DNA of 64,000 bases from Ailurus styani. Its lineage: Eukaryota > Chordata > Mammalia > Carnivora > Ailuridae. The DNA lies in NCBI GenBank assembly GCA_002007465.1, contig LNAC01000350.1, forward strand, positions 114,014-178,013, written 5' to 3'. This document shows positions 25,381 through 37,300 of this stretch, piece after piece (positions within the stretch are counted from its first letter, which is position 1; the number at the start of each line of letters is the position of its first letter). Made by a program: the position numbers and the translations under genes. The notes beneath the pieces are model-generated. The model was given only the letters and a program-made list of their open reading frames with translations. It was not told the origin of the DNA and made no database searches.

Positions 25381-28300
25381 GAAAGGTAGTAAATAGCTAA
25401 ATGTAAGAAACTCAATCTTCTGCATTTTGATGACAGGAGAGATGACATGAATAAGAAAATAAGATACATGTATTTTATTACTTGAAAATCAATATGGGTG
25501 AATACGAAAAAATGAAAAGAAAGCATACACTAAATTTACAAACAAGTCACTACACTGAGATCTGTAAAAAAAATAATCAATTTCAACATAAAACTTGTCT
25601 CTCAACTATGCTGCTAAAAATGAGTTCACCTTTGCTCTTCTTCCATTCTTCTACGCACAAATGAAATGAGAAAGTGGTATGTCTATTTACTGTTTCTTCC
25701 ATCTTGCTAAAAATTTCCTGCATTAGAAAACTTTTAAAAACACAAAAATCCTATCAAATTTATCTCCAACCTCTACTAAGCTAAATAGGCCCATAATACA
25801 ATTTTTATCAGTCAGCAAATAATATACGGTGCAACAGGTGGATTCCATTTAATTGTAATAACTCCAGCATTAATTGTTTTGAGCAGTTGCTCCATGCAAA
25901 ACAATATCAGGTATCTTAAAAAAAAGATATCAATCAGCCCAGTGAAAAAGAATTTCCTGGGATCTAAACATTTGTATATTGAAAAAGCTCTCAGGTGATT
26001 TGATATGAACCTTTGGGTTAGAATCACTGTGCTAAGTGCCATGAGACAGTGATACATGAAAAACTGTCCCTGGTCTCAACTTTTTGAGACCAAGATATGG
26101 ACATGCCAATAACTATAATACAAGGTAAGTAGGGAAGCATAGAGTGGGAGGGAGTACCAGAATAAAGCATAAGCCAAGGGCTTTGGATTCTTTCTGAAGA
26201 GGAAATCATGGGAATCAAGAGGGATACTTGAATTTATTCCTTAAAAGTCAGTCAACTGAGGGAAGTAGAATATAAAGTATTATAAAAAATGGGAGAGGGG
26301 AGTCAGTCATCCAACATAAATGTACATGTCTATGGGTGTGGGATGGGGATAACCAATCTACCTAAAGACTTTAAGCCACCACTGGCCTCAACACCATTTT
26401 CCATAGGCAAAATTATTGCACTGTCCACGTGCTCCTTATATAAGGCAGTGTTCTGCCACTGCCCATATCACAGGCAGCTAAATAATTCATTGGCAAGTCT
26501 AGCTCTCTAAAGCAAAGTAAGCTTCTTGAGGACAAAGGGAATGTCTTATTCTTCATACCCCCAGGAGGTAATACCCTTTCCTATCACATAGTATGTGCTT
26601 AAGGGTTTGTAACACAATGAACCCCAACAATGTGAGGAAAAGTTGAAGATAGTGTGGAGAAAAAGACCAATGTTGTTCCAGAAAACCTTATGAAGTTTAC
26701 AAATTATATAATTTTTTCAGTTAAGTTCTCTCTGATTAGTGATTTCTAGAATAAGGTATTCCTGGCTTCCTGTCCAACCATATTTGTTCACACACTCACT
26801 GTAAATAGCAAGTGTATTTTTACTTTAAGAAATGGGCAGAACTGGTCTAAGAGTTATAATTTCACTCAGTTCACCTCATTATTCCTTTCTTATTCCAAAT
26901 GTGTTACTTCAATATTGTCATGTACAAATAATTGTGTTCATATGTAGTTGAGCATGTAATATCCCAAAGAGAAAAAGAATGAGCAAATTAATGGTCTTTG
27001 TTTTTTTAATTTTTCAAGAAGAAAAGCTAAACATATATTTAAGGATCTGCTTATTAGTCCATTTTTGATAATTCATAAAACAAAAAAACAGCATGCTTTT
27101 TCACAAGTGCATTTCAAATTCACAAGTTTAATAATGAAACCAAGTTATACTTAATAAAACAATTTCTCATCGAGGAATAAAGCAAAACTTAAATGAACAC
27201 TGATGGTTTAGAATTGGTATATGCTAAAGGGAAAGTAGGACATGCTTGTCAATGTTTAATCTTAAACACACACACACACAAAGCCTTTTAATTTCTACTT
27301 AATTTCATTGTTCTCCAGTCACTAACGATGTTGAAACCCACCCCACTTCTCTTCTGAGGGCTTTTTAACATGGTCAAGGAGTGAGCCTTTGTAGACACTC
27401 AACATTTTAAGGCCAGGAAATCCCAGAAATGACAGGTATCTGCATAGTAACAGCTGACCAAGTCAATCTGAAAGTAGATTAAAATACGTGCTAACCTTGG
27501 CATGTTTTATATTCATAATCATTGAGCAAGAGCTTCCAACTACAATAAGCAAACCACAATATTGGCAGGAACTTCTTAAATACTATTTCTACAAATGGAA
27601 CAATATTTGAAATATTCTTGCCAATACAAAATGTTATTCTGTTGTGAGTCTTAAACTACTTTTTCTTCCCGTAAATTTCTAAATAATTTTGGGAAATTAT
27701 CTTGTTTATTCTCCCCATGTTAACTCTTCTCTGTCTAAAGCAGTATTTTATAAATAGTTTTGACTTATTTGTCACCTATAATATTTTTTTATTTTGCTGA
27801 ATTCAAGCACTACTTGAATATATTCAGTTTTCTGAAAGGACAATTTGACAATGAGGGTACATTGTGTGATTTATTAGAGGTTCTAGCAAAATATAATGAT
27901 TTAAGGTTTTAAAAAATTTACAGCTATGTTTTCCAGATTCTTAAGGTATAAAGAACCATGTGAGGACAAAGATTGTGTCTCATTTGTTTCAGCCATCTGG
28001 CATAAGACAGATACTAATAAATATTGAAAAAATAAGTATATGCTTTGAAGGCATATCACTTCTATTTTCATTTTTTAAAACCTATGGTTCCAGTATACAT
28101 CTTTAAAAACTTATGATGCAGATCACATTTTCATATAATAATGCATATGATGATGCAAATAGCTTATGTATGTTCACAATTTAAAACTATAAAGCTATCT
28201 ACAAGATTTGGACTCTCACTCTTGTTTTAGCTGCTGCTGCCATTAAGTGGAGCTTTTATTCCACTCATGGTCTGGTGGTCAACCAAAATGAAAAGACCGG

Positions 28301-31300
28301 AGGATTGGGGAAGTTTTCAAATCTCTTCTCTACCCTTCCCCTGGTAGTCCGCCTTGAGGGGGATTTCCTGCACCTCTTGGATGAGGCTACCTACATCAAG
28401 GAATTATTGTTAAGAATTAAAGGAGAAAATGTAGATATATGCCTCGCATAGGACTTGACACACAAAAACCTTCACAAATCTTATTCTCTCTTTATCTCAT
28501 TAGTACCTGTAATTATCTTCCTATATGAAATTGTATGTCTACCTAAAGTTGTTTCAAGTTTTCACTATTATAGTTTTAATGACTTTAATTTCATACAAAC
28601 TTTAACTGTCAGCCTTATAATTATTAAAATTATAGCCAGCCCTTCATGGAAATAGCCCATTTTAAAACAATATATTTATATTAGAAATTCTATTTTAACT
28701 CAGACATCTTTTAGCTACTGCATATTTTGCTGCCAGGTCTTCTACAGGTATTCATATCTCCTAATTTAGGGCTTTATGTGATCTAAGTTCCCTTGAAATA
28801 TTTGCATCACATGAAGGTTTCTTTCTTAATCACTCCCCAAATAAAAATTCTCTCTTGAAACCCCTTTAGTGTATTCATCTTAAACACTGGCAAGTCTTAG
28901 ATACCATATGTAATTTTCAGATTATTACTTTTACTCAATTGTTAATGTTATTTAAATATCCTTTAAAGTTTGAGCTAAGATACATTCTATGTGTAAAGCA
29001 CCCAGTAGTACATGGTAGGCGCTCAATAAATGTTACTTTACCTTACCATAAAACAAATACCACATCCACATTAATCTTTTAGAAAACGTGATTTCTTTAT
29101 CTGAAAAAATGCCAGAAAGAATCATTATATGTGTAGACTTAAAGATAAAGTAAGGAGTAATTATTTAATTATTTTTTTGACAGTTGACATGAAGTGAACT
29201 TTTAACAATTATATTTAGGGCAACTAAACTAAAATAATCCCTCCTTTTTCAGGGACATAAACAACTTTCAGCATCAAACTATAGAATTAGCTTTCTCTAT
29301 CCCATTTAAAAACAAGAAAAAGTTTACTTGGTTGTGGAGTTAATAACTAAATTCCTGTTGTTTATTGCAAGGCATATTCAATTCTTTCCTATTCAGAAAA
29401 TTATACAAACTTATCCATTAAAAAGCTCATTGTAAATTGTTAAAAAGGTGAACACATTAGTGTTCCATAGGCCCACATACTGTATATCTCTTTCTGTTAA
29501 TAGTCTTAAAATATTTTGTCTTCTATCCCCATTATATGTAGTAATGTAAATAAATGCCTGGGTGAAACTGATTTTATCAGGAAGTAAGGACCAATCAATA
29601 TTTTGTTTGCACTCTGATGTTAATACCAATAAAACCCAGGGAAATAAAGCTTGAATGACTAGTTTATACCAGGTCATGATTCTGGAAATATTGACGAATA
29701 TTTTAGGGCTATAATTGTTTTCATACATTCACCAAGTTAGTACTCATTAAAAGCACAGGCTAATCTTTTTTGAAAACATGAAAATGTTCTTAGGCAGAAT
29801 GAAATCGTTTTGGGGAAGGGGCAGGAGAACTGGGGTTTTGTTGTTGTTTTGGTCAGGAGGGACTTCAAAAATCATAAGTTCATTGTCACGTCTACCTGTA
29901 GCTGATCTGCTGTAAAGCTGGTCCGAGCTCTTTTTGCTGGTTTTGGATGATTAACATCTTGCTCTGTGAGGAGGGCGCCTTCAACACTAATCCCATTGCC
30001 TGCATTTAAAAAAACAGCATACATGTTGGTAACTCAAATGGGTCCTCTGATCAAGCAATGATATGTTTCTTGCATCTTTTGCCTTCGTGTAAAATTGTTG
30101 ATTGCCCAAATCTGTCAGTTAAGTTTTAAAACACACTTGAAATATTCTGTGGAAACAATACACAGGCTTGTATATTTACTCAAAAGTGCAAAAAGTTAGA
30201 AGAGCACACATCTAAGGTTCGTGCTTAGAAGGCAAATACAGGAAAACAACTGGTTATGAAAAGCAAAACAGCCTTAAATTCAAGGCTGCTGGTACCAGGC
30301 TAATACACATGCCTTGGATTTCCTGCATATAAACACATGGAGATCATCACCAACAGTAGAATGCTTAATGAGTTTTACCACAATTATACTGCACAAAATA
30401 ATGCATTCAAATGACCTTAGGAAAAATCATTTTTATTCCCTACATTCACTATCCCAAAAGACTTCCAAAGCATTTTAAGTATATATTTACCATTTTCCAC
30501 TTCTCGTTTTAAATTATCCAGCATACAGTCATAATGCACTCTGCAGAGGACTTTCTCTTCCACCAAAGCAAACTCCTCTCCCGTGGAAAGCTGCCTTTTG
30601 CAAGAAAAGCAGGCAAAGCATGCCAAGTGATAGACATTCCCCTTGGCCCTCCGGACCCAGTCAGTAGAATGGATGTGCCTCCCACAACGAGAGCAGCGAG
30701 TTCCATACCTTCTACATAAATAGAAGAGCAGGAGGTGAAGATTTTACTATTTGGGGAGATATTCATCAGCCTGAGTAAGCTAATACATTATATTACTCAT
30801 TGGATTAACCTAAGTATTTACATTTTTTGAATAGGAAACAAGGATCAATTCTTTTTCTTAAAGTCAATATGGTAAGCAATCAAGACTTGAGATAGGGCCA
30901 TAGTTCAAATCTGTTTATAAAACAAAAACTTCTCATTGTTACTTTAAAGGAAGACTGGATTTTTCTTCTTTGAAAATAAATGCACTATGAGTTTCATTAT
31001 CTCCTTTGTAACAAATATCAATGCATTTATAAATTACCTAGAGATTCAAGATACAAACACACATATACTCCAGATTGAAACCTAAAAGTGCAAAAACATA
31101 CAGTGAAAATATGACTTCCTAAAACTAAATTGAGATAATTCAGAAATGTTTTAAATATCATTTTTTAAGTTAAAATATTTAAACATTTAAAATTGATATT
31201 ATCAAAGAATGGGTAGAACAAACTGTTCACCCTGAGAGTGAGGAATGAAAACTCAGATATGTTTTCATTGGTGAATAAGCTATATAAGCTATTGCACTGC

Positions 31301-34300
31301 TAGTCATAGGAAAGGGAGAAACACCTAAAACTTTCAGAGACCTACCTGAACATTAAATGCAGGTTAATTGTAACATAATACCAGATGTAAATATTTCTTT
31401 TTTCTCCCGGTCTGAGTAAATGGACATTCTTTGCTATGTCCTCTATCATAATCACAGTCATGGCCTGCATAGCCACATCAAACAAGATATGTGTCTGTTT
31501 CTATTCATTAGCATATCTTTAGAGGTATTGTCAGTTTTAAGTTAATCTGAAAAAGTGAATCCTAAAACTGAATTTCAGAATATAATATGAAGTATTAAAA
31601 AATCCTGAAGAACTAGACTATCAATACTTGCTGAAACTAAATCTTTCAAAAAGTTTTAAATTATCATAAAAAAATTAAGATTTGCATATCTTAAGTCAAA
31701 GAGGAGGCAAGTTGTTATGATTTTTGAGGAAAGGGAGAGTAAACCTGATGAGAAATATATGTTTTTGGTAATTATAAAATTCTCTGACTTTATAAAATAA
31801 AGGATCTGGGTTTTATGAAGTGTTTTTAATTAGTAATTTCATTCAGTCACTAAACTCTCTGAAACCAGTTTTTGAAACTGAGTATAAACATAATTAGTAT
31901 TACAATCTTCATTATATAGTATTAATTTCCCAATTTCATGATGAACAGTTTTCTTCATTTGGAAATTCAAATAAAGAAAAAAATATGGTAGTTTTAAAAA
32001 GTCATGCTTAGGAATAATTTCAATTTCTAGACAGCTACCCATGAAGAACCAAATTATATCCCAGAAGAAACTGTGTTTTTAAACAATTGATAAAGAGATC
32101 ACAGAACAAAAAGTTACATTTAATATCTTAGGCAAATACAGTCTCACAAACAAAGATCAAAGAACAGACAAAAAGAAACAGGATTTTTAGATAGAATAAT
32201 CAGACTTGGTATATTTCTGATACTGGAATCCTCTAAATTGTATGGTTTATCACAGTCTCCAAACTGCTGACATGTTGTAGGTATAACTGGGATCATTCTA
32301 TAGTAAACTGGTAAGCACTTAACAAAACTTTGATTTTTCCAACCATAATTATTTCATTTCATCTTAGCATCCCCTGCAAATAACGGACTTTGTCACAGTA
32401 AGTCATCTTATATTTTATACTTTACCTATGCACAGCAAAGAGAAGTTTCCCTGTTTTTAATATCTAAACCTTTCATTCCTAAAGAGGAAATAATTATTTT
32501 AAATTAGTTTTCGTATACAGAATTCCTAAAACACATAAACAGGATTATTTTGTTTTGATAGAGGTTATACCTCAAAAATGTGAAGCATTCTCATTTTGAA
32601 ATCCATTATATAAGAAAAATTGGGTTTCAATACATAAAACTGGACAAGAAAGCTTGTTCACAAAATTTTTTTGTGTATTTTCTTGAAGTGTCTACTAAAA
32701 AATGTTCCACAGTATACCTGAAATAATCAAGTTTGCAGAAAATGTCTTTGTCTTTAATATAACAGCTGGTATGCCTTCCTAAGGAGGTCCTGCAGACACT
32801 GCAGGAGAGACACCGAACATGCCAGCACAGGTCATTCACCTGTGAAGGAAAAAGGGGCAGAATAAGAAACAATTTTAATACCACACTCACAGTATCATTC
32901 ATTGGTTTTGTGCACTAAGCAATTTTAAAAACTGGGTCCTTGATATTTTAACATATGCTCTGAATGTTTCTATCTAAAAGGTGCCATTTACACAAATATG
33001 TGTCTTTCACCCCAACCAGAAAAATCACAATAACATATTTTACACTGTGTGTTAAATTGTTTATTCCTTTGAAGAATTCAGGGTGTGTGCTTTTCTTCTT
33101 ATTGAAGTGGAACTTCTAGAAACACGGAAACTTTTGGTCACTCTAAAATCCTACATACAGGCTTGTTTTATTTTCTTTCACCAAATCCTTCCCACCAGGA
33201 AACCTGATAGCTAAAGAAGTCAAGCACACACCATCTCAATCTATTTTTGGGCCAAACAATTATATATGGTGCACTAGCTGAAGTGAGAAAGAAAATAAAA
33301 AAGGAGCTTTGTAAGATACTTATATCTTATAAAGAACCCAGGCAATCCATTTCTCTTAAGAGAAATTGCTTAGATTTAAATGTTGATATGGCAGAAATCC
33401 TGGCTACCTTCTAACATTAAATAATAGAATCAAGGAGTAAATTATTGGAACCCTAATGATCTGGCTACTGGAGAAAAAAATTAATCTGATTATAAGTGGT
33501 TCTAAAAAGGCACCCAAACATCGTTTGCCATTTACACTCCAACTTGTAAGGCGTAAAATAGTGTCTAATAAATCATACCACTTTACATTTTCTAAATAGG
33601 CACATGAAATATTGTCAGTTCAGGGAACAAATCATAATAACCCTCACCTCAAACTGTTGCCATAATACTATAAGCACCACAACCTCAGCCTTCTAGAACG
33701 AAGATGCATATTGGATTGAACTTGCTTATAACAGAAGCTCCCAACATTTGCACTTGTTAAATGGACACAAGAATTGAGTTTATGTTTAACCAATTAAGTA
33801 TAATTTCATTTCATGTAAAAGAATGGCAATGATGCAAAAACACTAGTTACACCCTACAAATGGATCTAATGTCTAAAATAGTAATTAGGAAATTGTGAAA
33901 AGGGGAAATTGTGAAATAGTCTTTATTATGAAATAGTGTAGCAAAAACCCTATCTGTCCAATGATTCTATCAGATAAGCACTACTGTTCAATTTTTTTTT
34001 TCAAAATGTTTGTGATACAAAATATAAAAGGTACTTTGAAGCTGAAGGAAAAGTTTCACTTGCTTCTAATTGTAATTATAGGCCTCTTTCCAAAGCATTA
34101 ATGAAGAGTAACATTTTGGTGAAATTTTTTTAATTTTAAGTTTTGGATTACAGGCTTACTACATAAGAAAACTTGAAAGAAACAAACAGAGGAAGTCAGA
34201 ATAATAAATATTAACAATAGTTAATACTATCCTAGAAATAAATCTGTATTTTCCTTATATTTTTTTCCTAACATGGGACAATTAAAGTTTAAAAACACAG

Positions 34301-37300
34301 GCTTCCTTTAGCATTCCAATGCTTAGGGACTTGTACATTTTGATCTTATCCAGGCTCTTTCCCCCCTCCCCTCCTCTCCAAGCAAGTGTAGATTCAGGCT
34401 TCAGAGCAGAGTCATGGCTATCTTCTAACTCCCTAAAGCCAAACCTAATGCCTGGTTTACCACCTTTCCTTAAAGTTTATTTAAAAAAAGAAAGAAAAAG
34501 TTCATCTTCCATTTCTTTTCCAGGGAGGAAAGTAAGGTAAAGAGAGGAAATTCTAGAGAATATTGAACTTTCCTGATGGCTGTTATTGATCCAATCTGTA
34601 TATATATATATGGGACCGACCAAGCCAGAAAAAGCATCCAAACAACAGGGCGCTGAAATATTAGATGAGGCAAAGACACATCTAATTCCTCTCCTACTTT
34701 TTTGTCTTAACTCCATTTTACTTGCCTCATAGGTGATGTTTTCTATATTAAATGGTTTCCATATTTTCTATGTTAAACAGTTGTACCCTCAAATACTCTA
34801 CTAGGTCTAGCAGTTATTTTTCACCAATGACTCAAATTGAATTTAAACTTCTCTTTTAGAATAAGTACTCAAAAAAAAAAGAACTCCGAGTTTTTATATA
34901 GTCATATAATCTCAAATTTTAGTTAGAGCTAATATACAAATAGGTACAAAAAGGGATAGAATAAGGCTGTACATAGAAGACTTCACTGGGAGGGCAATAG
35001 TCCTACAACGAAAAGCTTTATGTAAGTTATTTAGATAACTTAGGTATTTTATGTAATACAATATAATATACAAATATATTTTTAACATATAAAAGTGAAT
35101 ACTAGAAACAATACCTATTTCAGAGGTGTGTTAAGAGTCACTTTATAATGCCTTTTCTAAATCCTCTCTGGTATGAAGAATTAAAGCCTTTATAGACCCA
35201 TTCAGAAACATTCTTAAAGATTATGTTAATTATTGAGAGGGCTCATTGAAAATAACAAACTAGTTTTGATCCAAAAGATGATTTTGAGATATCCCAAAAG
35301 GCTCAGGTCTAGAAACAGTGAAAAGGGTATCTTAATGTAGATTTAAAGAAAGAGCCATGTTAATCTGCCAGCTTTAAGACTCAATCTCCGATTAAACTTA
35401 ATTTAGTTAATTTCAATTTTTCACCAAAACTTCCTTTGGTGCTTTATCTGGGTTGTATCTGTAAATTATTATTCCCACTTTACAGATTAAACAGTTTTAT
35501 ACGTTGAGGTAAAAATTTAAAGAAGCCACAATAACTTGCTTTTCGAACTCATACTCTCCTTAATTAATCCTTCTGAAAAAATGGGGGAAGGGGGTGGGGG
35601 GAGAGTGATGAGGAGGGAATGGAAAGTGAACTGGTTCGCTACTAATTCAGTGTAGGAGAGATCATTATTTTAAATGGTGGTTTTAAAGAGCTGTTGAAGT
35701 TGAAAAGCCCATGGTATTAGAAGACACATGGGACTATGACCTTGCACTCGATATAGTTAACTGTGGCCTGCCAGAATTTTTACTCCAAAATTCCCACACA
35801 ATATTTTGAGAGAAGTGAAACAAATTAAGACTGCCAATTCTCAAACTAGCACTTCATCCCAGGCATTCATCTGTCCATCTACTTTCTTTTTGCTTTCCAT
35901 CTTGCCTTCTTTCTTTCGGGAGGGGAGGTGAGGGGTGGGAGAGTCTAACTTTACATAGATTTCCATTTTTTTTTTTACAGGCACTGGAGGGGACATTAAA
36001 AAACATTGGGTGGCCTCCAAATATTAATAAGAGGAAGAAGGTACTGAAAATGGTTTTTATGTAAATGCTCCTACAATGTTTCACTTTGAAAAAGTCGCGA
36101 GTGACTGTTACTAAACAGAAAATTATGTAAAAACTCTGTCCAGAAAAGACACTTTACAGTGATCCTTATCAAAGGAGACACTGCAAAGGGGAATCAGCCT
36201 GTATATACTGACCAAACTCTTATAGGCAGGCAGGTGTAGGGGTGTTGTTGGGGGTGGAGGGCCAACCCAGTCTCGGTAAAAACAATCAGGCAGAACCCTG
36301 TTTCAAAAATTAGTAAAAGGATTAACCCACTTTTGCTCCTCTACAAGGTGGTGGCTGACTCTAGTACAACAACCCGGGGGGTATCATCACTTCTAGACCA
36401 CGACGTGTCATATACACAAGCTGTTTTGCAACAACGTGGGAGAGTCTATGATTTCTTCTCCCACTCCTTCGACTTGCCCTGGACTGGGCTGTTTTGCTGA
36501 GAAAGCCTACAACCTGCACGAGAATTTGAAAGGAAAGGGGGGGGTGCTTTTCTCTTTTCCCAGAGTTCTCAGGGAAACCCCGCTCCCCTTGGGCCTCACG
36601 GCTCCACCCTACCTTGAGAAGGTACTTGTCCACGATCTCCAGGCCGCAGCTGTTGCACACACACTTGCCAGGGGGGCAGACAGAGCCCGAGGCCATGGAC
36701 CGGGGCGAGGACGACGGGGACAGAGGGGCCGAGGAGGAGCACGAGTCCTCGTCCCCCGCTCCCTCGGGGCTCACCTGAAAGAAGCCGTGAGGCGCAGTCG
36801 CAGCGGTTCTAGACCCCTCCTCCCCTCCTCATCCCAAGGATCTCCCGGGGCTCCCCCATCCCTTTCCCTCCTTTTCCCCGGGCCACCCCTCAGTTAGTGA
36901 GGTCTCGCTCCCCGCTCTCTCCCCCGGGTCCAAGCTCCTGCCACGCACTCGCCGGGCTGTCGACCCCTGACCTCAAGGACCCAGGGAGCCTTACGGCCCT
37001 GCGCAGTCTGTCGCGCCGGCTCAGCTTTCCACCCCGCCCCAGGCCCTCCTTCCACCCGCTCCCCGAGGGGCCGGCTGGGCCCAGGAAGGAGCGCGGGGAC
37101 ACCGTCCCTCGTTCTGGACCGCCTCCACACGTCCAGTCTTGCCAGCAGCCATGTCCCTCCCCACTCACCAGTCCCTCTTCCCCGGCGCCTTTCCGAGTCC
37201 TCCCGGACGCCAGGGCTGCAATCCGCCCGCACTCCTCCGACATGAGCCCCTGGCACTGCGGGGTAGGAGGAGGGGAAAATGGGGGAAAACGGAGAACAGA

